Part shown: one piece after another, positions 28,740-39,663 of the stretch
Numbering within the stretch: the first letter of the stretch is position 1
Layout: each line of letters opens with the position of its first letter
From: Hydractinia symbiolongicarpus
Taxonomy: Eukaryota; Cnidaria; Hydrozoa; Anthoathecata; Hydractiniidae
Length of the DNA: 64,000 bases
NCBI RefSeq assembly: GCF_029227915.1
Contig: NC_079880.1
Coordinates: 23,932,501-23,996,500, forward strand
Direction: 5' to 3'
Position numbers and translations under genes: made by a program
The notes under the pieces: model-generated
What the model was told of the DNA's origin: nothing
What the model saw: only the letters and a program-made list of their open reading frames with translations
Database searches by the model: none

Positions 28740-28890
28740 ACAAGGCTGCCGAAAAGTTGCTATGCCGTAAAAAGTGCAGGCGTGTGCAGGCGTTTTTGGG
28801 CAAGTTGTGCGTTTTGAAAAATTTAGGTATTTGCCCCAAAAAACCCGCATAGTCGTTTCATAGTCGTTTGCGGCTAATCAGCACCCTCTT
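28740..28890. mobile_element. hAT-like MITE (family A), 151-bp internal-deletion copy
   Basis: The ends ACAAGGCTGCCG and (in reverse) AAGAGGGTGCTGATTAGCCG flank a shortened interior with GCCGTAAAAAGTGCAGGCG and AGGTATTTGCCCC. The flanking 8 bp are TCCATTTT (28732-28739) and ACCATTTT (28891-28898), a 7/8 duplication. Confidence 0.65.
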
Positions 28891-28928
28891 ACCATTTTCA
28901 ACTGCCAGCTAATAAGTATGTATATATA

Positions 28929-29080
28929 TAGTAAAGGAAGTAAAAATTAACTTGACATTGGTTCGGTACTCCGAGTTTCGTGTTATACACTCATCAGCCA
29001 AATTATACAAGTGAAAAAAGTAAACAAGAAAATTCGTATCTATCTATTTGACAAGATAAATTCCTAAGAGACATCATTAA
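28929..29080 (-). repeat. Penelope-like element direct terminal repeat (3' side)
   Basis: 152 bp starting TAGTAAAGGAAGTAAAAATT and ending GACATCATTAA. It recurs in the same orientation on the far side of the ORF (31367-31443 plus 32945-33019) with one or a few mismatches. Confidence 0.9.
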
Positions 29081-29122
29081 ATGCGTGGTGTTATAAACAT
29101 GTGAATAGATAATAAGTAATTA

Positions 29123-31276
29123 TCAGTCTTTAGATTTATAATTAGCCAAAAGAAACTTATTTGTGTGACGACATTTAGCAATGAGTTCACTGCGTTTGTT
29201 TAAAAGCTCACTTTTGTCTTTGTAAAAGAGGATTTCAAATTTTTCTTGAAGACAAAGGGGACAATTTCGTGAATTGTTAGTGTAGCTTTGTACTTGCTTG
29301 ATGGTCGACCATTTGAGCGTCGGGGTGACATTGCTTTTCTCTTTCAAGTCCCAAACGTATGATGAAAGTGACGTGCTGTTCTTGTACTTTTTGTTGCTAA
29401 AAGACTGTTTGTGGCCATTGAATCTTGTCTTAAACGATTTCTCAGTCAGACCAATGTAGACTTTCTTTTGGTGAGCGGGTGCTGTAACTTCGCATTTGTA
29501 TATGACAGACGTCACTTGGCAGTTTCCTTCCAATGGACATTCGGGTTTTCTTCTGCAATTGCAGCTTGCTGTAACTGGTGTGTCGGGTTTCGAGACTTTC
29601 GAATTATGCGATTTGATGATGGTGGCCATGTTTTCCATGCAGCTGTAGCTGACCTTTATGTTGTTTTTGTTGAACAGCTTCTTCAGGTATCCGGAATGGA
29701 AGTGTTTGTTGATAAGAGATAAGAACTTCCTCGCTACGTTTGTTGATACGTTTTTATTGTACGGGGGGTTAAACCATATTACATTTCTCGTACGTTTCTT
29801 CTTCCTTCTTCGGGTTTTCTTTTTTGTAAACGTCAGATTGATGTTCTTATATCCGCTTTTTTTCAATGAATCTTCGTAGTCGACTTTCGCTTTCTCGAAA
29901 ATTGCTTCATTTGAAGAGTTTTTAGATAAACGATCAGCTATTGCAATTGGCAACTGCTTTAGTATCTGTTGTGGGTGATTTGAAGAAGTGTGTATGTACT
30001 GCATGGTGTCGTTTGGTTTTTTGTAAGGTTGGTATGTGCCGTGTTTCAAGTTGAAGGTTACGTCAAGAAAGTCTACAGAATAGAGCCCTGTGACTATTTC
30101 TATCTGGAATCCTATCGATTTGAACAGTTTTATAATGTCTTTTCTCATCTTATCAACACTGCGCCCTTTCATATTGCGTAGAACCATTAAACCATCATCC
30201 CTATACAAGCCTGCGTCTGATTTGTTAATTAGAGATGAAAGCTTATTCAATATGAAGAGTCCCACAAGTTCACATATTTCTGCGCCATCATAACTACCCA
30301 TAGTCACGTCAAAACAGTCACTGGTCAATTTCTTGGTCCAAGCTTCCTTGTTGAAAAATAGGAGTGATTTTCTGCAGTGGTTGATTGTTCTCAATTCCTT
30401 ATCTGAGATCGTTGTGTAGATTTTTGCAAACTCAAGTGCTTCGTTCAAAATCTCTTTAGTTATAGTGGGGTAGAATTCCTTTATATCGAGTTGTATGAAC
30501 GAACATGCATCTTTGTTTTCGATAGAATCAAACCACGAAATCGCTTCGTCTGTATTTTTCCATTGGTTCACTTGAATTGAATTTCTGATGTCTGAGTTGA
30601 TTCGATCTAAGATAGATTTGCTTACTTTCCCCAAGTTGCTCTTGCATGGATTGATTAATCTACATGGGAGCTTGGTTTGGAAGTTTTCCTTATGGTCTTT
30701 AAGGGTGATAAAAGCAGGGCTGCTTGCAAGGGATTCGGCTCTCTTGTCAATGTTGTACGAACTGGCGATGTGTTGCGCTTCTAGGTTGGTCGCTCTTTCG
30801 AGGTTCTTTGGCGCTTTTTTGTAGGTCTTTGTGACGTTGTCTTTGAGTAGCTTCGAATGTTCTTCTGGTGTTAAGGTGTATATGTTTGTGGTTTTGTCTG
30901 CAAATACAAGCATATTGTTCGAAGATTTGATTTTCTTGATGTCATCTTTCAGTTTGGACTGGAAATCGTCACTTTGGTTGCGGAATTTTATCGAGGCAAC
31001 CATATCAAGTAAGTCGTTTTCGAATTTATCGAGCTCTTGATGCGGTGGTGGCGTGTTTCTGCTTTTAAATCCGAAGTTTTCTTTAGTATGTTCGTTTTGG
31101 TCATAGTTGTTCTCGTTATGGTACCAAAATAGCTTCCAGCGCATTCTCTTGATTACTGCTTCGGTTTTATCAATCAATTTCAAGATATAATTATTCTTGT
31201 TTGGTGTAGGTATATTTTTCAACGAGTAGTCAAAGTTGATTCTTTCCATGATTGGTAACAAAATCAAAGTGCTCAA
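29123..31276 (-). CDS. Penelope-like retrotransposon protein: reverse transcriptase plus GIY-YIG endonuclease
   Basis: This is an uninterrupted 717-codon ORF. The N-terminal region has a KRMRWKLFW motif near residue 44. RT palm motifs follow: FIQLDIKEFYP around 260-270, TMGSYDGAEICELV around 325-338 and the catalytic YRDDG at 358-362. A Lys/Arg cluster (485-497) leads to a Cys-rich stretch (CNCRRKPECPLEGNC, 572-586). The GIY-YIG nuclease comes next: VIYKCEV, then VYIGLTEKSFKTRFNGH (606-622), and a final CPLC. RT followed by C-terminal GIY-YIG is diagnostic of Penelope-like elements, which prime on nicked DNA. The CxC cluster before GIY-YIG resembles the Neptune/Naiad types, but the clade is not settled. 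Absence of stops and the near-identical terminal repeats suggest recent insertion. Confidence 0.92.
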   Translation of the reverse strand: MSTLILLPIMERINFDYSLKNIPTPNKNNYILKLIDKTEAVIKRMRWKLFWYHNENNYDQNEHTKENFGFKSRNTPPPHQELDKFENDLLDMVASIKFRNQSDDFQSKLKDDIKKIKSSNNMLVFADKTTNIYTLTPEEHSKLLKDNVTKTYKKAPKNLERATNLEAQHIASSYNIDKRAESLASSPAFITLKDHKENFQTKLPCRLINPCKSNLGKVSKSILDRINSDIRNSIQVNQWKNTDEAISWFDSIENKDACSFIQLDIKEFYPTITKEILNEALEFAKIYTTISDKELRTINHCRKSLLFFNKEAWTKKLTSDCFDVTMGSYDGAEICELVGLFILNKLSSLINKSDAGLYRDDGLMVLRNMKGRSVDKMRKDIIKLFKSIGFQIEIVTGLYSVDFLDVTFNLKHGTYQPYKKPNDTMQYIHTSSNHPQQILKQLPIAIADRLSKNSSNEAIFEKAKVDYEDSLKKSGYKNINLTFTKKKTRRRKKKRTRNVIWFNPPYNKNVSTNVARKFLSLINKHFHSGYLKKLFNKNNIKVSYSCMENMATIIKSHNSKVSKPDTPVTASCNCRRKPECPLEGNCQVTSVIYKCEVTAPAHQKKVYIGLTEKSFKTRFNGHKQSFSNKKYKNSTSLSSYVWDLKEKSNVTPTLKWSTIKQVQSYTNNSRNCPLCLQEKFEILFYKDKSELLNKRSELIAKCRHTNKFLLANYKSKD

Positions 31277-31443
31277 CCAAAATCGATATTCCAGGAGCTT
31301 TCGTACAAAACTGTCGTGCAGTTAGCCAATAACAGTGCTCAATAAACATACAAGTTTAGAGCTTATTAGTAAAGGAAGTAAAAATTAACTTGACATTGGT
31401 TCGGTACTCCGAGTTTCGTGTTATACACTCATCAGCCAAATTA

Positions 31444-32941
31444 GGGGTCGTCTACAAATTTCGTATGATATTTTATACGAATATATACGAATTTAATTGC
31501 TTTTAATTCGTATAAAAATCGTATACAATTCGTATAGTGTTAAATAGTTATACGATTTTTAAAAAATCTAATACGAATTTGATACGATTTTCATACGAAT
31601 TGTCATACGAATTATTTTCTCTTTTATACGATTTTCATGCGAATTGTCATACGATTTATATTCTCTTTTATACGATTTTCATACGAATTGTCATACGAAT
31701 TATATTCTCTTTCATACGAATTGTCATTCGCATTATATTCTCTTTTATACGAATTATATTTCGTTTTTAAACTTTTAAAATGCGATCTAAAAAACATTTC
31801 TATCGCCGTTTTTCGTTTTTAAACTTTTAAAATGCGATCTAAAAAAACATTTCTATCGCCGCTTTTCGTTTTTAAACTTTTAAAATGCGATCTAAAAAAC
31901 ATTTCTATCGCCGTTTTTCGTTTTTAAACTTTTAAAATGCGATCTAAAAAAACATTTCTATCGCCGCTTTTCGTTTTTAAACTTTTAAAATGCGATCTAA
32001 AAAAACATTTCTATTGCCGTTTTTCGTTTTTAAACTTTTAGAATGCGATCTAAAAAAACATTTCTATCGCCGTTTTTCGTTTTTATACTTTTAAAATGCG
32101 ATCTAAAAAAAACATTTCTATCGCCGTTTTTCGTTTTTCAACTTTTAACATGCGATCTAAAAAAACATTTCTATCGCCGTTTTTCGTTTTTCAACTTTTG
32201 AAAATGCTATCTAAAAAAACATTTCTATCGCCGTTTTTCGTTTTTAAACTTTTAAAATGCGATCTAAAAAAACATTTCTATCGCCGTTTTTCGTTTTTCA
32301 ACTTTTAGAATGCGATCTAAAAAAACATTTCTATCGCCGTTTTTCGTTTTTAAACTTTTAAAATGCGATCTAAAAAAACATTTCTATCGCCGTTTTTCGT
32401 TTTTCAACTTTTAACATGCAATCTAAAAAAACATTTCTATCGCCGTTTTTCGTTTTTAAACTTTTTAAAATGCGATCTAAAAAACATTTCTATCGCCGTT
32501 TTTCGTTTTTAAACTTTTAAAATGCGATCTAAAAAATATTTTATTTTGAAACTCATATACGAATTTAATACAATGTCAAACGATTTTCTTTTTTTTAAAA
32601 CCATACGCATCTAATTAAAATCTCATACGAATTTTTTTGTTAAACTCGTACGAATTTAACTCATACGAATTTAATTTAAAACTCATACGAATTTAATTTA
32701 AAACTCATACGAATTTAATTTAAAACTCATACGAATTTAATTTAAAACTCATACGAATTTAATTTAAAACTCATACGAATTTAATTTAAAACTCATACGA
32801 ATTTAATTAAAAACTCATACGAATTTTATACGAATTTAGAAAAATTTCATACGAATTTAATTACTGTATGGCAAAAGAAAATTCGTATAGCATATACGAT
32901 TTTTTTTGATACGAATTGCTACGAATTTTGTAGATGACCCC
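31444..32941. mobile_element. PIF/Harbinger-like non-autonomous element made of tandem repeats
   Basis: The left terminus is GGGGTCGTCTACAAA. The right terminus read in reverse is GGGGTCATCTACAAA. The target duplication is TTA (31441-31443 and 32942-32944), confirmed by the empty site in the other Penelope repeat (CAGCCAAATTATACAAG). TTA duplication and a GGGG terminus fit PIF/Harbinger. The interior has no transposase: it is an ATACGAAT-rich arm, a 52-bp array, then a 22-bp array. Confidence 0.85.
31760..32540. repeat. Tandem array, about 15 units of 52-53 bp
   Basis: The unit contains AAAATGCGATCTAAAAAA, CATTTCTATCGCCG and TTTTTCGTTTTTAAAC. The TGCGATCT landmark falls at 31781, 31833, 31886, 31938 and so on to about 32521. 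Flanking shorter arrays are TCATACGAATT-type (31590-31760) and ACTCATACGAATTTAATTTA (about 32640-32830). Confidence 0.92.
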
Positions 32942-33087
32942 TTATACAAGTGAAAAAAGTAAACAAGAAAATTCGTATCTATCTATTTGACAAGATAAAT
33001 TTCTAAGAGACATCATTAAGAGCAAGTTCCATCAAAGTTCATGGCCAGGAACTTAAACCCATGTACAAAAAATTGTGAGTGAAGTCA

Positions 33088-33165
33088 TTAAAGAAAACCC
33101 AAGGTATAAAATGCTGTTGGACTTATATTATCGAGCTGAAAAAGTTTATCAACAAAATTTGTGTC
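33088..33165 (+). repeat. Dispersed repeat H, copy 3 (partial)
   Basis: TTAAAGAAAACCCAAGG, TATAAAATGCTGTTGGAC and TATTATCGAGCTGAAAAAG match copies at 3165 and 15563. Confidence 0.5.
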
Positions 33166-35220
33166 ATTGCTACCATTCTGCGTTCTGTATTAGTTTAAAG
33201 CGCCGCAGATTATCGGATAAAGTGTAATCCTACCATCAGTTGGTGTCTCAGGCTCCATTGCGTTTTCCGCCATATTACTTTATCTTCGCTGCACACGACT
33301 AGGACAGAAGCACAGGACACACAGGAAAGGAAGAGCGCCCAGTAAGCCTAGTACCCAATCTGCAAACACAACCTGGCCGCAGCAACCAGTAGGCAAAAGG
33401 GCCAATAACCCCCCCCCCCTCCCCCTCCCTAATAGTTTTGCATTTATTTTGTTTACTTGTTCAAGACGTTATAATACATAACTTCTTTGCATTGTTTTTT
33501 TTATAATCTACGTCTCGGGAGGTTTCCTCAGGGGCTACTACTTTTTCCACACGGGACAAATCCTGCATGAAAGTGGAAAAAGTTGCAGTCCTTTATAAAC
33601 GGTGTGAAATTTAAAAACTCAATGGAATATCCCAGTCCCGTGATCCCCAATGTTTGCTAAAATGAACATTTTTCATCTTTCAAAAGGAACTCCCACAATA
33701 TTTTATAGCCCGTATAAGCAAAAGTAACAAGGATAAAAACAAGAGATTTTCACGAGACTGAGCCTCAAGTTGCCAGGTTCAGGATTTATCGGTCACGGCA
33801 TATAAGAGCCTAGTAAAAGATGGACGACTCACAACTGATAGGTAGCGATCTAAAAGTCAACTCTCTCTTATCTTTTATATCTAGCTTTCCTTTTCAAACG
33901 TACTACGAATATTGCATCCAATACTTCTTTAATAATGAATAATTAAAGTGTTGAAATTCTTGTCATTGTAAAACGTTAAAACTTGTCAGTGTCACAATCA
34001 ACGAAATATTTCCATTTATAACGCCTCTGCTTTTAGCTGCTAGCTCATCATTTACGTATCCACTGACTCCCTTGATGTTACTGCATCAAAATAACTCATG
34101 AAAGCACAAATGCATGCACTTTTTTGTCAGATAGGGCATCTTAAAGCTCCAAAAAAACTTTCTGATTGGTTGTTAAAGCAGCTTTTTTAAAAGTAACTTA
34201 CAACTCTATACCAATTCTCCTGTGCCATATTTATTTGGGGGTGTAGACCTTCTATACTCAGGTTGTCATGCGCAAAACGTTTAGACTTTATTTTTCAAAT
34301 CCCTTACATAATGCCTGCTGTGCTTCAAGTCAACTTTGTTTTTTTTTCTAGGCTCTCAGTTATCATAATTTCCATAACTCCTCTTGTTAAACTAACACTG
34401 AAGGGCTGCAATATCTTTTGTTTATATTAGTTAAACAAGGCTCATAACCCTGCAGCCATTGTCTTGCACCTTTTAGACCATTGGTGGCAGGAGTAAGCTT
34501 GTCAGTATTTCTTATATATATATATAACATTAATAAAAATGGCAGCTAAATAAAGCAAAAAGTAACCTGAAAATGTCCTCTACATGTGGCAATGCAATTC
34601 AGTTGTTATTGTAAGTCCACTGGCTTACTTCCCCACATTCATAATGTAACATATTAAACCCCCAACTTTAACTTCCACCCACAAATGTCCAAACGTTAAG
34701 CATGACAACATGAGTATGCATGACACCCTTTACTATTGTTTAAAATATTTAACCCTGAACTGTAACTTGAAATTTTGATACTCTATTTGTTTTTTGGTTA
34801 ACTAGTCGATAAAGCCCGCAGAAAAAATAATAAAAAAGGTCTGTCATTTGAACTTTGATGATGACCCTCCATACACTAAAATTTCTCAGAAATTTATTTG
34901 ACCTTTGCTTCCAACTGATTAACTGATCAATGCAATGTATAGGATACCTTCAACAAGTGACAAATAAGGTTTTAACAATTTTGCCGACACAGAAAAGACA
35001 AACCAATATACAAAAAATACAATACAATGCAATACACTGATTAAGAAAATGCTTTTAACTAAGGGTTGCAGAAATATTTATGTTTGAGGTTTTTTGATGC
35101 TTGATCACTATTGATGCCAATTTGGTGACATGTTGTAAAGTATGTGAATGTAGAGCTATGTGTGTGTCTTTTTATATTGTTTCTTGCAGCAATTTATTAT
35201 TGCAAGGGATTACAGTGTTC
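33166..35220. other. Intergenic, no gene seen
   Basis: Nothing protein-like was recognised. A C-rich run lies at 33411-33428 and a (TA)n stretch near 34512-34526. Confidence 0.45.
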
Positions 35221-36190
35221 ATCTTCATCATCATCATCATTCTCTGCTTAACGTCTGTTTTCCATGCTATAGCATGGGTTGGACGGGGTATATTAATGAC
35301 CCTCTTCCAATCTTATCTAGACTGTGTTAGATCTAAACTCAACTTCCTGTGTATCAAGTCTGTCCTTATAACCTCCTGCCAAGTCTTTCTCGGTCTGCTT
35401 CTGGGCTTTGCCACAGGAACTATCAAGTCTCTACATTTTCTTACCCAATTATCCCCCTCCATTCTTTCCAAGTGCCCCAGCCAATTCAATCTTCTTATCT
35501 GGATAACATCTTTAATTCTACGGATACTTAGCCTGCTTCTTAGCTCATCTGAACTATTTCTGTCTCTCAGACTGGCGTTACACATCCACCTAACCATTCT
35601 CATATTCCTTTCTAAACGGTCAAGATCTTCCTGCTTCACTGCCCATGTCTCACTACCGTACAACATAACACTTCTTACACAGGCCTCATACAAGAACCTA
35701 CCTTTTAACTCAATTGACAAGACTCTGCTAGTCAACAAAGGAAGTAACTCTCTGAACTTTTTCCAGGCAGAACCTATCTTGCAAGTAACACTTATTTCAC
35801 CACCCCTTCACTGTCCAACATATCACCTAAGTAACAGAAGTCTCAACTATCTCTAACGAGCCACTGTTGTACATAATTGAAGCTGGAAATACTTCATTCT
35901 CTATAATCTCACCTTTGCAACGCTTCCATACAAAGTAAATGTAAGCTCTTAACCTTCCACCAATACTACTGTACTTCTTATGTACCCAATGCTTGCAAGT
36001 CTGACAAAAAATGGAGTTACTATAACAACCCCTTTCCTGCAAACTCCACAAGGCCACTTTCCAGCTACAAGATCACACTTGGCTGCAATGCTACTAATCA
36101 TGACTTTAGACTTTGCTGTGTTCACCATTAGCCCTTTCTCTTCCAGTCCTTTCTTCCACTTCTCAAACTTTTCAACTAATTCTAGTTGAG
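35221..36190 (-). pseudogene. Non-LTR retrotransposon (LINE) 3' fragment
   Basis: The minus strand encodes the end of a non-LTR reverse transcriptase: a thumb-like LMVNTAKSKVMIS near 36110, then a CGVC-type zinc knuckle region with CKHWVHKKYSSIGGRLR, then LYEACVRSVMLYGSETWAV, RRLNWLGHLERM and PRKTWQEVIRTDL. The catalytic palm is missing, so it is 5'-truncated. Several frame changes occur. It ends in CATGCTATAGCATGG and a (GAT)n tail. The long plus-strand ORF over the same DNA is a shadow. The clade was not assigned. Confidence 0.88.
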
Positions 36191-36257
36191 GAAATAAAAT
36201 ATTATGTATGTAGAAGTAGTAACATACATTATCTAAGCTTTACATTACATCCTGCAT

Positions 36258-36716
36258 ACTAAAGCATTAGATTTAAAAAATGACTAATTCATCTTAATTT
36301 TTAAATAAAACTGTGCTTCCGTTTTATTTCAAACTTAAGATGAATAAGTCATTTACTAAGGTACCAATCCTAGTCATTAGCGCACACAGAAGAAGTGAAG
36401 ACTTTTTTCAAAGCTACATTTCATTGACTTTCTAATGGTATCAGTCCGTTTGCATTACAACAGTTTTATCACATATTCACACCAACATGAAGTTAGAGAT
36501 ATTTTTCTAATACTAGTAGGAACATTCGCTCTTTAAGGTAAAACGATTGCCCGTGGGACCCAAGTGAAATGATTTTGGACTTTGGCGTAATAATTGTGAT
36601 AAAAGAGACATTTGCACAGCGAGATTAACATTCTTCCCACTTTAGAATGGCTATTTGAACTCCGCAGTTAGATTGGGCGCTGTGCTAATGCTTTATTTAA
36701 AAATTAAGATGAATAT
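36258..36716. repeat. Inverted repeat arms around 400 bp
   Basis: TTATTTAAAAATTAAGATGA occurs on the minus strand at about 36285-36306 and on the plus strand at about 36690-36712, both next to a GCATTAG/CTAATGC block. A third weaker form lies at 36320-36350. This is probably a MITE with undetermined ends. Confidence 0.45.
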
Positions 36717-36974
36717 GTTTTAGAAATTAACAAGAGTAAAACTTTGCTTTAGATTTGATGAATTTAATCAATTTCAGTATTTTTCTTTGTAGTCTTCTAT
36801 ATTATGTTGTTATGCAACAAGAAGATGTTGATAGAAGTTCTTTTGAAGTTTTGAAGTAAAATCAAAGTTTAGTTTTAATATTTCAGAAACAAGAAAACTT
36901 GTTAAACTTGGAACAAAAAAAATTGCATTATTTTAAATGTCTTTTTTTTTAAGATGGCAATAAAATGAATTAAG

Positions 36975-38494
36975 ATGGCGAGTAAAGAGGAGTTACTTGC
37001 AAGTTTGATAGAACAACAAAAAGTTTTAACAGAACAAAGCGATGCAGTTGCCAACATTGAACATGGTAGTAAAACCCGTGGTGATGGACACAATGAGGGA
37101 GAGCAAGAGTACGTATACTGGGCGAGGAGAGGAGAGTTAGAAACCGCAGGTGAAGTAGAGGTGTGTAGCAGCACTGGATCAGAAAATCATGAAGGTATTA
37201 TTTTGACCTGACAAAATTTTGTTCCATTAACTCGTGCAAACTTTTGGAATTTAATCCTACGCTTCTTGTACTCGTGTAAAGAAATATTTTTGGATGAACA
37301 AAAAAATACACTTACTCAAGTTAGGAAAGGATATATTTTGTGGAAACGTTTTTCTATTTTCTCCCCCCTCCCCCTGAACATGATTAGTAACAGACCAGTT
37401 TGAAGTGCGTAATTTAAAAAAGTGCCCAAAAACAAATAAACCACAGTTTGAGTCGGAAAAAAAAATTAATCGAAAAATTAAGCCGCAACTGAAATTTTGT
37501 TTTTGGTAGCATGTATTATTTAGTATTTCTTGCATTGTGTATTAATCTTTAGTAAATTAGGTTTAAAGTAAGAGTACAATACCCTAATTTCAAATGTTAA
37601 CCCAGAAGCGTTTAAAGTTGTTGCACCCAACAATCCTACAGCAGCTTTGTTCTAATTATCATTGCAATGATTTACACGTGTATAATTTTCACAGAATTTT
37701 CTTAACATATTCGTGAAAAAAATGCACGGGAATTGGTTTTTAATTTACGATTCGTGAAAAAACAAGCATTTTCAGTTCACATGTAGAATCAATCAAAAGC
37801 AAAGTTTAAGCAATGCATTATTTGTTGTTTTTTAGGTGCTGAAATTCTGGTTGTTGACGAAACTTTACAGGGACACACTACTGAAGTGTCGACGAGTGAG
37901 GAGAACGGCATAGTTAACGGCGTCAACGAAACAGTTAGTAACACGTTAGAAATTGAAGATTGCTTTCCGAAGTACGAGGATCTGGAGCAACAAAGACGAA
38001 TGGAGGAGAAACGCGAGACTGCTCGTTTGCAGGAGCAGATCATGAACGAAGAGTATCAAAAGGCTATCGGCTATTTACTCTGTTCAAGTAAATCGAAAAG
38101 TGGCAAGCAAAAGAAAAAACAGACAATGACGGCATATTTATTTTTCTGTCGTCGATATCGCTCGAAAATAGTCGCGCGAAATCCAAAGCTCTCTTTTGCG
38201 CAGATTAGCAAGTTGTTATCGCACATGTGGAGGAACGCTTCCGAACAGGAAAAGAACATGTACCGAGTGAAGCTAGAACAACATCGTACGAAAGTCAACG
38301 CGATCGTTGAGAAAAATATGATCGAGAAAATGAAAATGGTAAAACAACAGAAACTCGTGGAAGAATTAAGACGTCAAAACGAAGAAGAAGAAGGTGGTCA
38401 TGGTTCGGTTGAAAACATTGAACTGGCTGAACAAGAAACTATAGTTGAAGATGGTGAGACTGACCAGGGAGGCAGGTTGCAAATTGTTGAATAA
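36975..38494 (+). CDS. HMG-box protein
   Basis: Two exons, 36975-37194 and 37836-38494, join in phase (GAAG then GTATTA; TTTTTTAG then GTGCTG) to give 292 residues. The start is in good context (TTAAGATGGCG). The N-terminal third is acidic with no known domain. Residues about 170-225 form one HMG box: KKKQTMTAYLFFCRRYR, then NPKLSFAQISKLLSHMWRN and EQEKNMYRVKLEQH. It is preceded by a Lys-rich stretch (SSKSKSGKQKKK), probably nuclear-targeting and DNA-contacting. A basic/Gln-Glu coiled tail and acidic end follow. The box is of the single-box, non-sequence-specific kind and resembles HMGXB4-type boxes by eye, but I do not assign an orthologue. The role is presumably chromatin binding. Confidence 0.82.
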
Positions 38495-38524
38495 GCCTCG
38501 CTCATTGAGGATATACAAAGTGTA

Positions 38525-38530
38525 AATAAA
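38525..38530 (+). promoter_or_regulatory. Polyadenylation signal AATAAA for the HMG-box gene
   Basis: AATAAA lies 31 bases after the stop codon on the gene strand. Confidence 0.65.
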
Positions 38531-39606
38531 CATGTTGCTAAAAATAACTCGAACATAAGCGACCACCTTGGTTCCAGTCTTTTCCTTTCAACACCACGCT
38601 GGAGTTTTCAAACTATTTCTTAAGTTTCATCTCGTTGGAGTCAAGACATTCCCTGGAAAATACTTTCAATCCATCTGGATAACAGATTTCCTAACCAGAT
38701 AAAATGGGTTAATTTTTACGAAGTTATAGGATATGTATTTATTAATTTATCTGCTTATCGCTGACTAATGTTCAGTACATCTGTTGGCGGTACAGCCATG
38801 TTCAAACCATAGTGATTAGAATGTTTATTTTACCGAACCATAACATGAAGCATCATGGGAACGCCCCCAAAAATGCAAAGCTTTTATATCCACTCAAGAT
38901 GAGAAGTTGTATTTTGTACTGACGCTTTTATCTCGCGTTTTTGTGTACATTATATGTCGTTAATGAGAAGAAGATAGAACGTGTTTATTTTGTTTCTTCT
39001 TAACATATTCCGATGTTTTATAATTTAGAGGTTTTGGAAAAGGTGATGAGGTTCTCGTTAGAGGGAGGCGCTATGTCACACGCAATCTTTTGATAATGTA
39101 TGCTTATTTTTTGTGTGCCGATTTTGGCGAACTTAAAATTTGCCCTTAACTTTTGATTGACAAGAGACGAGGATGTTGTCAAGAAAATTAGCTGAGGTGG
39201 TGAAATTTGCAAATCAATGTGACTTGAATACATCGATATTAAAGTCATTTTAATTATTAATTTTTGCAGGGTTATCTTCTCACTCTCTTAAATCACTTTG
39301 ATTTTTTTCTACACACTCTTCGATAACATCACACCTAAAACCCAAAATTTAAAAAGGCACTATGTCCTGTAAAATAATTATACGTTTTCAAGTATTTCAA
39401 ATCTCGTGCCCATTTGATTATCTCGGTTCAACACCAAAAAGTCGGCACCCCATGTGGAAGTTGACATTGATTAGGAAAATTGAGGAAAATGAAGGAAAAC
39501 AGTAGCCAAAATGTTTCTTTGTGCTGAGCACAAAATAGTAAAGCTTGGGATATTTAAGAAATCTGTAATCTGTAATGAAGAGCGAAATCACCGGCTACCG
39601 AGCAAT
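38531..39606. other. Convergent intergenic gap, no gene seen
   Basis: This lies between the 3' ends of the HMG-box gene (plus) and the sulfotransferase gene (minus). No supported ORF was found. Confidence 0.5.
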
Positions 39607-39612
39607 TTTATT
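39607..39612 (-). promoter_or_regulatory. Candidate polyadenylation signal for GAL3ST
   Basis: TTTATT (AATAAA on the gene strand) lies about 52 bases past the stop. Confidence 0.55.
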
Positions 39613-39663
39613 CTAAAAGTTGAAACTAAAAAAACATCAGATCAAAGAAAGATCTTTTATATA

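Larger units (their letters stand above)
31367..33019 (-). repeat. Penelope-like direct terminal repeat (5' side), split by an insertion
   Basis: The two halves, 31367-31443 and 32945-33019, together reconstitute the 152-bp repeat found at 28929-29080. The break is exactly where a 1498-bp TIR element entered, with TTA duplicated. Confidence 0.9.

Noticed and set aside
29411-31040. Several plus-strand ORFs of 60-100 codons
   Set aside because: They are shadows of the Penelope-like ORF.
31760-32540. Regular array that could be mistaken for CRISPR
   Set aside because: The whole 52-bp unit repeats with no unique spacers, and the host is eukaryotic.
35101-35856. 251-codon plus-strand ORF with hydrophobic stretches
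   Set aside because: It is the complement of the LINE reverse-transcriptase fragment on the minus strand, which has recognisable motifs and the matching 3' end in two other copies.
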